NCBI RefSeq assembly: GCF_900187105.1
Contig: NZ_LT906482.1
Span: forward strand, 1,798,001 to 1,862,000
Reading direction: 5' to 3'
DNA length: 64,000 nt
From: Eikenella corrodens
GTDB lineage: Bacteria > Pseudomonadota > Gammaproteobacteria > Burkholderiales > Neisseriaceae
Positions 14,767-22,754 of the stretch are shown in pieces. The position numbers and the translations under genes are program-made. How positions within the stretch are numbered: position 1 is the first letter of the stretch; every line of letters starts with the position of its first letter. The notes beneath the pieces are model-generated. The model was given only the letters and a program-made list of their open reading frames with translations, was not told where the DNA came from and made no database searches.

Positions 14767-15402
14767 ATGCTAGAACGCGCAAAATTAGCATTGTCCGCAT
14801 CAAGTGATAAAGACTTTGCTCATAAATTAGGCATAAACGCATCAACCGTTGTAGGTTACAAACAGCGGGGTGTTGTGCCACTTGAACAATGTATAAAGAT
14901 TGCTGAACAGACTGGCGTTTCACTGGATTGGTTAATTCTTGGCAAAGGTGAATCAGATAAAAACACAGCTGCAGGCAAAGCTACCCCTAGCGTTGTATTG
15001 GTGCCGTTGTATGACGTGCCGGTGAGCGCTGGGCATGGTAGTTTTTTTGACGCCGAAAATGTCATTCAGCAGATACCGTTTGATGCGGAGTGGCTGGAGC
15101 GTGAGGATCTAATTGCCGGCCAGCTGGCCTGTCTGCCGATTGAAGGCGACAGCATGAGCCCCGGCCTGAAAACCAGCGACATCGTGCTCGTTGACCTGAC
15201 ACATCAGCGCGGCGACGGCGTATTCGTGCTGCGCTTGAATGGTGCGTTGCGCATTAAGCGGCTGCAATGGCTGGCCGACGGGCGGTTGCGCATCAGCAGC
15301 GACAACCCGATTTACGAAACGGAATATGTTGATCCGAACACACCACCGGATGATTTTGCGATTATCGGTTTTTGTCATACCAAAATTGGTAGAGTGGTGT
15401 GA
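14767..15402 (+). CDS. S24/LexA-like phage repressor
   Basis: This 211-aa repressor has an N-terminal XRE helix-turn-helix (FAHKLGINASTVVGYKQRG) and a C-terminal S24 peptidase domain with the catalytic dyad Ser129 (EGDSMSPG) and Lys164 (ALRIKRLQW). In this family RecA filaments trigger self-cleavage and prophage induction. It is transcribed divergently from the early operon across shared operators. The start is uncertain: ATG 14767 lacks a near ribosome site, while TTG 14755 lies 10 nt after AAAGG. Confidence 0.9.
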   Translation: MLERAKLALSASSDKDFAHKLGINASTVVGYKQRGVVPLEQCIKIAEQTGVSLDWLILGKGESDKNTAAGKATPSVVLVPLYDVPVSAGHGSFFDAENVIQQIPFDAEWLEREDLIAGQLACLPIEGDSMSPGLKTSDIVLVDLTHQRGDGVFVLRLNGALRIKRLQWLADGRLRISSDNPIYETEYVDPNTPPDDFAIIGFCHTKIGRVV

Positions 15403-15429
15403 TTACTTTGACAAAGTGAGAGAGCGAAA

Positions 15430-15699
15430 ATGAATAAAACTGTTTTTGCTGTGATAGCCGGCTGCTTGCTGGCTATTTCTGTTTCTGCCGATGCGCGCGG
15501 GCGTGAGCCGTGCAGTGGGCGCAAGGGCGGGATTGCTTACTGTTCGGGCAGTAAGTTTGTGTGTCGAGACGGCAGCATCAGTCAATCGCGGCGGATGTGT
15601 GTTGGCTACGACCGCCCGGCAACCCGCGCACAGGCAAACAACAGTCGCCAGCAGCAGGCAACGCCGCAGCGTAAGCCGCGCCAGCATCGCCGCCGTTGA
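15430..15699 (+). CDS. Small secreted cysteine protein of prophage cargo
   Basis: An 89-aa protein with a signal peptide (MNKTVFAVIAGCLLAISVSA) and a four-cysteine core (PCSGRKGGIAYC, SKFVCRDG, RRMC), followed by an Arg/Gln-rich tail. The CSG-KGGI and FVC-DGS motifs occur in small exported proteins linked to phages. GAGAG precedes the ATG. It follows the repressor and probably shares its transcript, so it would be made in the lysogen. Function unknown. Confidence 0.65.
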   Translation: MNKTVFAVIAGCLLAISVSADARGREPCSGRKGGIAYCSGSKFVCRDGSISQSRRMCVGYDRPATRAQANNSRQQQATPQRKPRQHRRR

Positions 15700-15705
15700 T
15701 GCACC

Positions 15706-16005
15706 ATGAAATTCGGCATCCGCACGCCATCGCTCAAGCGCCGGATTGCGGCGCGCACGTCGCTCAAGCGTATGGTGCGGCACAAGTTAGGCATAAAAAT
15801 GCCGCGCGGATTAGGGATGGTTAGCAACCCGAAGCGGGCGATGTATAACAAGATTTATCACCGCACCACCATTCCGGCAGAGCGGGCGGCGCAAAAGGGC
15901 TGGCCGCTGTTGTTACTGATATTTGCGCCGCTGATTTGGTTGATGTTGTTTGTGTGGTATTTGGTGGCGGAGAGTATTCAGGCATTTAGAAATCGGCAGT
16001 CATAA
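15706..16005 (+). CDS. Prophage-cargo protein, basic N-terminus plus one membrane segment
   Basis: A 99-aa protein. The N-terminal 60 residues are very basic with the pattern SLKRRIAARTSLKR ... NPKRAMYNKIYHRTT, which recurs at the start of phage-associated proteins in several phyla. A single membrane segment (WPLLLLIFAPLIWLMLFVWY) follows. It lies 6 bp after the cysteine protein, in a three-gene block with the nuclease gene. A membrane-proximal nucleic-acid-binding role is only a guess. Confidence 0.6.
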   Translation: MKFGIRTPSLKRRIAARTSLKRMVRHKLGIKMPRGLGMVSNPKRAMYNKIYHRTTIPAERAAQKGWPLLLLIFAPLIWLMLFVWYLVAESIQAFRNRQS

Positions 16006-16026
16006 TTAAAACAACGAGGAGAAAAG

Positions 16027-17265
16027 ATGATGGTTTTCGGCGGGCTGTTTATGCTGGCGGCATTTGTATTATCGATTGCCGCGCTGGTGGGGCTGGTTTC
16101 CCCGGGATGGTTTGTCCGTTTTTCTAAAACCGGCAAAGTTTATAACCGGTTTTTGCTGTTTCTTGGGTTTAATGCGGCATCAGTTGTGGCAATGTTCTAC
16201 GGCGTGGCTATTACGTCGGCGGCCTCTTTCTCTGCCGCAATTGGCGGAGTATTGATTCTATCCAGTTTGTTGTTATTGATTTGCTCGGTAGTCGGGTTGG
16301 TTTTTCCTGGGCTGTTTGCCCGATTTTCAAGAAGCGGTAAAGGATTCAGCCGCTCTTCTCTCTTTCTCGGATTTTTTCTTTCTGCATTTTGCTCTTTGTT
16401 TGTTGGCGCACTTTTGATGCCGACTACACCCAACACCGAAGCAGTCTCTACTCCCCAGCCCAATTATGCCGATGCTGCTCCTGCCAGCCAGCCTGCTTCT
16501 GCGGCGGTGGTAGGGTTGATGGCGGCGGCTGATACTCGACCAGCGGCAGAAATTGCCAGCACGGCGAGCGCAACGACTCAAAATGTGGCACAGCAGACGG
16601 CAGAGACTGCCGCCAGCGAGAACAGCCCGGCAGCAGAACATACCTGCCGAGTGGTTGGAATTAAGGATGGGGATACGTTTACTTGCCTGACTAATGGGCG
16701 GCGGCAAGTCACGGTGCGGATGGCGCAAATTGATGCTCCAGAGAAAGGGCAGCCTTTCGGACAAAAAGCCAAATCAACACTCTCCGAATATATCTACGGG
16801 CAGACGGTACGGCTTGAGGAAAGTGGATTTGACCGCTATGGGCGAACGCTGGCCGAGGTGTACGACGAGAGTGGGCAAAATATCAATATGCTGATGGTGC
16901 AAGCCGGTATGGCTTGGGCATATAAAGAATACATGACGAATACGGCTTATCAAGAGATGCAGGATGAGGCGACGCGGGAAAATCTCGGGCTATGGAGTGA
17001 AAACGGTTACATCTACCCGAGCGACTGGCGGCGAGGTGTGCGACCACAGCGGGAACAGGTTGCCACACTACCGACAGCCGAGCCGCATCAACAGCGCAGC
17101 GGGCGCTTAGCGCAGGAACGGAATGCGCGCGGTTTTAGCTGCGGCAGCAAACGTTTCTGCAGAGAGATGAATAGTTGTGCAGAAGCGATGTTTTATTTGC
17201 GGCAATGCGGTGTGCGGCGGTTGGATGGGGATAATGATGGGATACCGTGTGAGAGTATTTGCTAG
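16027..17265 (+). CDS. Membrane-anchored thermonuclease (SNase) with Excalibur domain
   Basis: A 412-aa protein with three parts. Residues 1-130 hold four membrane segments arranged as a tandem duplication: VGLVSPGWFVRFSKTG at 21-36 repeats as VGLVFPGLFARFSRSG at 89-104. Residues 206-334 form a staphylococcal-nuclease domain with Asp214/Asp216, Arg231, Asp236, Glu239 and Arg273, so it should be active. Residues 369-412 are a cysteine-rich Excalibur domain with the calcium-type motif DGDNDGIPCE. A GAGGAG ribosome site is present. Position after the repressor suggests expression in the lysogen; attack on incoming DNA or envelope DNA is inferred. Confidence 0.85.
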   Translation: MMVFGGLFMLAAFVLSIAALVGLVSPGWFVRFSKTGKVYNRFLLFLGFNAASVVAMFYGVAITSAASFSAAIGGVLILSSLLLLICSVVGLVFPGLFARFSRSGKGFSRSSLFLGFFLSAFCSLFVGALLMPTTPNTEAVSTPQPNYADAAPASQPASAAVVGLMAAADTRPAAEIASTASATTQNVAQQTAETAASENSPAAEHTCRVVGIKDGDTFTCLTNGRRQVTVRMAQIDAPEKGQPFGQKAKSTLSEYIYGQTVRLEESGFDRYGRTLAEVYDESGQNINMLMVQAGMAWAYKEYMTNTAYQEMQDEATRENLGLWSENGYIYPSDWRRGVRPQREQVATLPTAEPHQQRSGRLAQERNARGFSCGSKRFCREMNSCAEAMFYLRQCGVRRLDGDNDGIPCESIC

Positions 17266-17274
17266 GCATAGCTC

Positions 17275-17305
17275 AGGCTACCTGAAATTTTCAGGTAGCC
17301 TTTTT
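17275..17305. terminator. Uptake-sequence inverted pair, bidirectional terminator
   Basis: AGGCTACCTGAAA (17275-17287) and its reverse complement (17289-17301) form a long hairpin followed by T-run TTTT. It separates the convergent nuclease and gpD genes and supplies the gpD stop codon. Confidence 0.85.
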
Positions 17306-18511
17306 GCTGGGTGTTGGTTTCTCCCCGCCATTTGCCGGTTCGTCTAGGTTGATTTGCCCCTCGAGCTGGATGCCGCAGCTGTAGCCACTGCTGTCGAGGC
17401 GGTGGCTGATTTCTTTGATGAGCCATTGCTGGCTGTCGATTTCGGGCTTAAAGCCGGAAACGCTGACGGGTGTTTCCGGTGTGAGGTCGGGGCGGCCGAC
17501 GGCCAGGGTTAGGCTGAATTGGGCGGCACCGCGCAAAAGGCGGCGGAAAGCGGCGCGGGCGCCGGTGAGGGCGGTTTGCTCGCTGGCGTATAGATGGCGC
17601 AGGGTTTTGATTTTGAGGCCGTCGGTGTTGATGCGGCGGGTGGTTTCAACGGTGCGGGTGATGGTGTGGCTGCTGTTTCTGCGCCGGCGGCGGGTTTTGC
17701 GGGTTTCGGTTTTGCGCTGGGGCTCGAGGTTGTCTTTGTTGATAACGACCTCTTTGCGGCGGCCGGTGCGTTTGTCGGTGTAGTAGGCGCGGACGGCATT
17801 GTAGGCGTTGGTGGCCGAGTAGTTAAAGCTGTGATTGTCGCCGCTGGCACGGGTGATGGTGAGCGGCGGGATGGGCGCACCGCCGGCGGTTTGCGCCTCA
17901 CCGGCTGGGATAAACAGCAAGCGGCCGGCTTTGACGGTGGCGATGGCATCGTAGCGCTCGGCGAGACGGGAAAGGAAGCTGGCATCGCTTTCGTTGGTTT
18001 GGTCGATATGGGCGATGGTTTCCTGCTTGTATTGCTCGGCAATGCGGTATTGATAGCGGTGCTCTTTGGCGATGGCTTCGACGATTTGATAGAGCGTTTT
18101 TTTGTGCCAGCTGCGCTCTTTCTGCTGGGCAAGGGTTTCGGCAAGGTCGGCGGCGCGGGCGGTGATGTTTAGGCGGTCGGGGGCGCCGGTGTGAGTGAAC
18201 TCGGAAAATAGATACTCGCCTTTATCAACAATGCCGGTTTCCTGATAGCCGAGATGCAGGGTGATTTTACTGCCCGGACTAGGGATGGCGATGGCGCCAT
18301 CATAGTCGTCAAGCTCGATGGTGAGTTCGTCGGCCTCGAAGCCACGCTTGTCCGTAAGGTCGATACTGACGATGCGGGCGGAGGTAGCACTGCCGAATGG
18401 CTGGCCGTTGATGGTGAGGCGGGCAATGGGTGTGAGGTGGCGGCCGCCGCTGTCGGTGAGGGTGGCAAATACTTTGTTGACGGTTTCTGCCACGGTGTCG
18501 AGCAGGCTCAT
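17291..18511 (-). CDS. P2 gpD-like tail protein (late control D)
   Basis: This 406-aa protein matches the phage late control gene D / tail hub family: in P2-like phages gpD forms the base of the tail tube near the spike. It follows gpU and the gpT remnant in the usual T-U-D order, so it is the distal end of a late tail operon. The stop codon comes from an uptake sequence (Lys-Lys-Ala-Thr-stop). The gene is full length although the head genes are missing. Confidence 0.85.
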   Translation of the reverse strand: MSLLDTVAETVNKVFATLTDSGGRHLTPIARLTINGQPFGSATSARIVSIDLTDKRGFEADELTIELDDYDGAIAIPSPGSKITLHLGYQETGIVDKGEYLFSEFTHTGAPDRLNITARAADLAETLAQQKERSWHKKTLYQIVEAIAKEHRYQYRIAEQYKQETIAHIDQTNESDASFLSRLAERYDAIATVKAGRLLFIPAGEAQTAGGAPIPPLTITRASGDNHSFNYSATNAYNAVRAYYTDKRTGRRKEVVINKDNLEPQRKTETRKTRRRRRNSSHTITRTVETTRRINTDGLKIKTLRHLYASEQTALTGARAAFRRLLRGAAQFSLTLAVGRPDLTPETPVSVSGFKPEIDSQQWLIKEISHRLDSSGYSCGIQLEGQINLDEPANGGEKPTPSKKAT

Positions 18512-18513
18512 GA

Positions 18514-18969
18514 CTACACTCCTACCAAACTGCGCACCATGCCGACGGCAAGGCCGAGCGCTTCACCTTCCAAGCCGAAGGCGTGGTCGGCTACTTTTTT
18601 CAGGCTCATGCTAAAGCTGATGGCGCGTGCTTTGCCGTCATACATCAGCTGGCTTTGCTTATCTTGAATATCGGTGATGACGTAGCTACCGAGCAGTTGG
18701 CCGGTGCCGAGGATGAGCGGCCACGGCTTGCCACCATCGGCCATGCTGCGCAGCAGGTTGATGCTCATATCGCCGCCAGTAACTTCCGGGCGCAGTTCGG
18801 CCTGAATAGTGATGGTGTCCGGCTCTTTGCCGGTGTATTGCGATGGCGGCGGGCTGTCGTTGCCGACAATGCTTTTGTGCGGATGCCGCCAGCTTTGGCT
18901 GCGGTCGATGCCGTGGTAGGGGATGGTGGCGGTGTGGAATACGAAAAAGCCGAGGGTGGCGAGGGGCAT
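18514..18969 (-). CDS. P2 gpU-like tail protein
   Basis: A 151-aa protein of the phage tail protein U family, seen from its start (MPLATLGFFVFHTATIPYHG) and its place between gpT and gpD. In P2 gpU takes part in tail completion. It is separated from gpD by only 2 bp. Full length by family standards. Confidence 0.85.
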   Translation of the reverse strand: MPLATLGFFVFHTATIPYHGIDRSQSWRHPHKSIVGNDSPPPSQYTGKEPDTITIQAELRPEVTGGDMSINLLRSMADGGKPWPLILGTGQLLGSYVITDIQDKQSQLMYDGKARAISFSMSLKKVADHAFGLEGEALGLAVGMVRSLVGV

Positions 18970-18972
18970 GGG

Positions 18973-19506
18973 TTAATCCTTGTCTTGGTAGCGTGAGTTA
19001 GCGCGGCGGGCAGCCTGGGCTTGGCGTTTATCCAATTCGGCGGCCACGGCACGGGCGATGCTGCGCTCGTCTTGGCCTGGGGCGGCATAGACGTTAATAG
19101 TAACGCCGCCGGCGCCAGCCAAAGCAGGCGCTGGGCTGGCATTGCCGCCACCTAAAGACTGCAGGGCACGCAGGCCACCGGTGCGCAAGGCTTCTACAGC
19201 GCGCCAACCGCCAAAGCGACGCACGTCGGCTTGGGAAAATACTACCTCACCACGATGCACCAGGCCGGCAATTTGGTTGATGCCGCCCGCGCCAGTGTAG
19301 CCACCGATGGAAAAGCCTTTGGCGACGCGGCCGCCGACGATATTGCCGACCGCGCCGGGTGCACGGCGGGCGCTGTTGCCTAGGCCGTTAAACAGATTGG
19401 TGGTTTGCCGCCACACGCCGGAGAGGTCTGGCAGCATGGATTTGATGCCATTATTCCATACATATTCTATCGGTATTACTGTGAGATAGCTGGAAATAAA
19501 TAATCA
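18973..19506 (-). pseudogene. C-terminal remnant of gpT tail tape-measure protein
   Basis: Only about the last 175 codons of a tape-measure protein remain; family members usually exceed 600 aa. Diagnostic C-terminal motifs are present: GGYTGAGGINQIAGLVHRGE followed by VVFSQADVRRFGG. The frame stays open upstream of ATG 19437 as SSYLTVIPIEYVWNNGIKS and meets a TGA near 19507, which marks the deletion junction. The remnant could be translated from ATG 19437 but could not build a tail. Confidence 0.8.
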
Positions 19507-19740
19507 AATAAATTCAATTTGTTGTAATGGTTTGTGCAGCATCCATCTAGAATCCTGAAAGTAGGATATGGATTTCTCAGGTAGTTATTTATCTCTGATG
19601 ATTAAAGGCTACCTGAAACTTTTCAGGTAGCCTTTAATCAATCTTGTCTAAACAAGGGTGCGCATGGAGTCCATGCCGTCAGCTGGCAAGCCTTGCTGCT
19701 GTTCAGCCCCAATGCGGTATTTCCTGATACACATAACTAC
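19507..19740. other. Right prophage junction with uptake-sequence hairpin
   Basis: No gene is seen. A perfect 18-bp inverted repeat (19601-19618 / 19621-19638) built around two uptake sequences would act as a terminator in both directions. A small palindrome GCATGGA-G-TCCATGC lies at 19662-19676. I found no copy of the tRNA-Leu 3' end here, so attR has been lost or lies elsewhere. Confidence 0.6.
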
Positions 19741-20649
19741 TTACATTACTGCCAGCGCGGCTAGGCATTTTTCGCGCTGGCCGTTTTGCGGGGGAATGGT
19801 TTGGCCGGGCAGGATTAAGGTGTAGCGCTGGCCACGGCCGTGGGCTTCGAGCACGCGGTAGCACAGGAGGCCGGCGAGGCGGTCGGCGCTGGTGCCGGCG
19901 GGGTAGTCTGCATAGCTGATGATGTGGTCGGCGGCGTGGAAGGCGGGTTCTTCGAAGTGTTTGTCGAGCAGGCGGCCGCTTTTGGCGTAGCTTTTCCAGG
20001 CGATATGTTGCAGGGAGGTGCCGGGTTGGTGGTCTTGCAGGAAGGCGAGGTCTTCGTTGCCGCCGAGTTTGCGGCGCGGCTCGCCTTCTTCGGCCGGGGT
20101 GCTGCCGGGCGGGGCGGTGTGCGGCTTGGGGGCGGGGTAGACGAGGCCGTTGTCGGGCCAGTGCCAGACACATTCGACGCTGCTCACGGCAAACGGCCAC
20201 ACGCTGGCACAGCGCAGCGGGGGCAGGATCAGGCGGCCGCGCCGTGCGGGCAGCACGGGCCAGATGAAGGGTTGGGGCTGCTTGGCGGTGAAGAGGGCGG
20301 CGCGGTATTCGGGATCGGTGTTGCGGCGGCTTTCGGGGGCAAACCAAAGCTGGCGGTGGCGGGCTTTGATTGAGGGGGCGGGGAAGAGTTGGATATCGGC
20401 AGGCTGCCCTTGGAAGAGTTCCTCGGGCAGGGTGAGGTCGAGGCGCAGGCCGAGCAGCTGGAGGCAGTTGAGCAGGGTGCCGACAAACAGGAAGCCGGCG
20501 AGCCAGAAGGCGACGATATAGGCGAGGTTTACCTGATAGTTGAGCCCGACGAGCCACAACAGGGCAATCATGGCGGCCAGGCTGATGCCGAGCCGGGTGG
20601 GGCGCAGGCGCAGGTCGCGCAGGCGCGGGCTGTATTGGTTGGCGCTCAC
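19741..20649 (-). CDS. DUF58 domain membrane protein
   Basis: A 302-aa protein with two N-terminal membrane segments (about residues 25-65) and a DUF58 domain (VWA-like) including the conserved stretch GNEDLAFLQDHQPGTSLQHI then WKSYAKSGRLLDKHF. It pairs with MoxR-type ATPases as a presumed chaperone-like partner. GTG 20649 is preferred because it overlaps the MoxR stop as GTGA; a longer upstream frame is the antisense-like shadow of moxR. A third partner gene (transglutaminase type) is absent. Confidence 0.8.
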   Translation of the reverse strand: MSANQYSPRLRDLRLRPTRLGISLAAMIALLWLVGLNYQVNLAYIVAFWLAGFLFVGTLLNCLQLLGLRLDLTLPEELFQGQPADIQLFPAPSIKARHRQLWFAPESRRNTDPEYRAALFTAKQPQPFIWPVLPARRGRLILPPLRCASVWPFAVSSVECVWHWPDNGLVYPAPKPHTAPPGSTPAEEGEPRRKLGGNEDLAFLQDHQPGTSLQHIAWKSYAKSGRLLDKHFEEPAFHAADHIISYADYPAGTSADRLAGLLCYRVLEAHGRGQRYTLILPGQTIPPQNGQREKCLAALAVM

Positions 20650-21554
20650 GATACGGCTACCTGAAGCAGCATTTGTTCCAGCAGCTGGGAGATGGATTGG
20701 GGCTGCAGGGTTTGCAGGCGGTGTCCAGCCACGGCTATCCATACGGCTTTGATGTCTTCCGGCAGCACATAATCGCGGCCGGCCAGGAAGGCCCAGGCTT
20801 TGGCGGCTTTGACCACGGCAAGCCCGGCGCGCGGGCTGAGGCCGGTAACGAACAGGCCGGGCTGGCGGGTGGATTGCACCAGCCGGTAAACATAATCGGC
20901 AGCCTGCTGCGAGCATTTTACTTGGGCGGCCTGTGCCTGCCATTGGAACAGGATTTCGGCGTTGCACATGGCTTTGAGCGCGGGCAGCAGTTGGCGGCGG
21001 TCGCCTTGGGCGTAGAGTCGGCGTTCGGCTTCGGCGGAGGGGTAGCCCAGTGAGAGGCGCATCATGAAACGGTCGAGCTGGGATTCGGGCAGGGGAAAGG
21101 TGCCGAGCTGCTCGATGGGGTTTTGGGTGGCGATCACGAAGAAGGGTTTGGGCAGGCGGTAGGTTTTACCGTCTACAGAGACTTGTTTTTCTTCCATGGC
21201 TTCCAAAAGGGCGGATTGCATTTTGGGCGAGGCGCGGTTGATTTCGTCGGCCAGCAGGAAGTGGTGGAAAATGGGGCCGGGATGGAATTTGAATTGGCCG
21301 TCGGCAGGTTGGAAAACGTTGATACCGAGGAGGTCGGCGGGCAGCATGTCGTTGGTGAATTGGACGCGGCGGTAGCCGAGGCCGAGCACGGCGGCCAGGC
21401 CGTGGGCGAGGGTGGTTTTGCCCACGCCGGGTACGTCTTCGAGCAAAACGTGGCCGTCGGCCAGGATGCAGGCCATCAGGTGTTGGAGAACGGTTTCTTT
21501 GCCGAGAATCAGGCTGTTGAGTTGGGAGAAGACGTTTTGTAAGTAGGGATTCAT
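20646..21554 (-). CDS. MoxR-family AAA+ ATPase
   Basis: A 302-aa ATPase with Walker A (DVPGVGKTT, residues 40-48), Walker B (FLLADEINRA) and sensor motif (VIATQNPIEQLGTFPLPESQ). MoxR proteins act as chaperones that help assemble or activate partner proteins, often DUF58 and VWA proteins encoded beside them, as here with a 4-bp overlap. The start is ATG 21554. Confidence 0.9.
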   Translation of the reverse strand: MNPYLQNVFSQLNSLILGKETVLQHLMACILADGHVLLEDVPGVGKTTLAHGLAAVLGLGYRRVQFTNDMLPADLLGINVFQPADGQFKFHPGPIFHHFLLADEINRASPKMQSALLEAMEEKQVSVDGKTYRLPKPFFVIATQNPIEQLGTFPLPESQLDRFMMRLSLGYPSAEAERRLYAQGDRRQLLPALKAMCNAEILFQWQAQAAQVKCSQQAADYVYRLVQSTRQPGLFVTGLSPRAGLAVVKAAKAWAFLAGRDYVLPEDIKAVWIAVAGHRLQTLQPQSISQLLEQMLLQVAVS

Positions 21555-21626
21555 GGTGTGGATAGTTTGAGTTGTGGTGTGAGTGAGGCTACCTGAAAAT
21601 GTTTTTGCGGTGGCGCTTATGAAGAA

Positions 21627-21650
21627 AAGCCCTGTTCAATCAACAGGGCA
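21627..21650 (-). terminator. Terminator of rbfA
   Basis: GCCCTGTT (21629-21636) / AACAGGGC (21642-21649) with loop CAATC and an A-run on the left (U-run on the minus strand). It is framed by uptake sequences at 21586-21598 and 21655-21667. Confidence 0.75.
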
Positions 21651-21665
21651 TATTTTTCAGGTAGC

Positions 21666-22037
21666 CTAATCTTGTACCGGTTCTTCGGCGGCAACCTGTT
21701 CGATTAATTGGGAGATGCTCATGCCGCGTTCGAGCGATTGGTCGTATTTGAAGTGCAGCTCGGGCGTTTTAAACAGCTTGATGCGGCGGGAGAGCTCGCT
21801 GCGCAGATGGCCTTTGGCGTGTTCCAGCGCTTCGGCGGTAATTTCACGCGTGGCATCGTCGAGCACGGTGTAATACACGGTGGCATGGCTGTAGTCGCGG
21901 GTAAGCTCGACTTCGTTGATGGTGATGAAGCCGGCGCGCGGGTCTTTAAGGCCGGTACGGACGAGCTCGGCCAGCTCGCGCATAATCTGTTCGCGCACGC
22001 GGTCTTGGCGGGCGTAGCCGCGGTGGGTTTTGGCCAT
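21666..22037 (-). CDS. rbfA: 30S ribosome-binding factor A
   Basis: This 123-aa protein is RbfA, which binds 30S subunits and helps 16S rRNA 5' end maturation, especially in the cold. The family core is clear: RVREQIMRELAELVRTGLKDPR then a KH-like fold with HATVYYTVL. It lies downstream of infB on the same strand, the usual order, although an extra gene and about 360 bp separate them here. Confidence 0.93.
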   Translation of the reverse strand: MAKTHRGYARQDRVREQIMRELAELVRTGLKDPRAGFITINEVELTRDYSHATVYYTVLDDATREITAEALEHAKGHLRSELSRRIKLFKTPELHFKYDQSLERGMSISQLIEQVAAEEPVQD

Positions 22038-22060
22038 GTGGTCTTTCTCGATATAGGGGG

Positions 22061-22393
22061 TTATTTCAGTTCGCTGGTGCGGTCGAGCAGGGCATCCATC
22101 AGCGAATCGTATTGTTTTTTACGATGTTGGATGCGCAGTTGATCGAATTCGCCCAACTGTTCTTCAAAAGTGTATGTTTTGAAATAGGGCTTCAGGTCGA
22201 AGGACTTTTCCAAAAAGCGAATAACGTTGAGGTCGTTTTCACGGTCAACAGGGCGCATGGGCAGCCGTCCAGTAAGCACGAAGTTGTCGGGCATGACAAG
22301 GGTAGCCACGATGATCGGTTCATCGTTTTCACGTTGGCGTATTTCTCGGATTAGGGTAAACGTTTCAAAAGTGTAGGTTTGTTTGTCGTTCAT
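22061..22393 (-). CDS. Hypothetical protein between infB and rbfA
   Basis: A 110-aa acidic protein starting at ATG 22393 (MNDKQTYTFETFTLIREI). The C-terminus is helical with a Phe/Glu/Gln pattern. It has no recognised domain. It is only 23 bp from rbfA, so it is probably cotranscribed. The longer frame to 22438 has no better start. Confidence 0.6.
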   Translation of the reverse strand: MNDKQTYTFETFTLIREIRQRENDEPIIVATLVMPDNFVLTGRLPMRPVDRENDLNVIRFLEKSFDLKPYFKTYTFEEQLGEFDQLRIQHRKKQYDSLMDALLDRTSELK

Positions 22394-22511
22394 TTTCGCG
22401 TACTCATCAGGGCAGCGGTTGGTATGGTGGGCAAACACGGTGTAAACAGGCGATATGATACGACAACCATCGCCGGCTGGGTATAGGCTGAGGCATTTAT
22501 TTCTTTACATA

Positions 22512-22597
22512 TATAGCCAAATTGTTATAGCAAGCCAAATTGACTGTCGATACAAGGTGAACTAACGCCGTAGCGAAAGTTAAGTTGGTTGGCTATA
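22512..22597. repeat. 86-bp inverted-repeat element (MITE-like)
   Basis: Perfect 9-bp ends TATAGCCAA (22512-22520) and TTGGCTATA (22589-22597) bound a non-coding 86-bp unit in the 361-bp gap between infB and the hypothetical gene. The rest of the gap holds no gene. Confidence 0.5.
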
Positions 22598-22698
22598 AAA
22601 ACCATCATCGAAATGTGGAGCTTTGGCAAAGTTGCTGATTTGCCCAACATTTTACTGCGCCACAATGCTCTCAATGCAGCCTGTTGTGCTTCAGATAT

Positions 22699-22739
22699 AA
22701 CAAGAGGCGACCTGAAACGGATTCGGGCAGCCTCTTGTT
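22699..22739 (-). terminator. Probable terminator of infB
   Basis: A 10-bp stem AACAAGAGGC (22699-22708) / GCCTCTTGTT (22730-22739) lies 16 bp after the infB stop. The loop contains a degenerate uptake sequence. Confidence 0.6.
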
Positions 22740-22754
22740 TCGCTTGATGCCTGT

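Noticed and set aside
17594-18172. 192-codon rightward frame inside gpD
   Set aside because: Gly/Val/Asp-rich shadow of gpD without a start signal.
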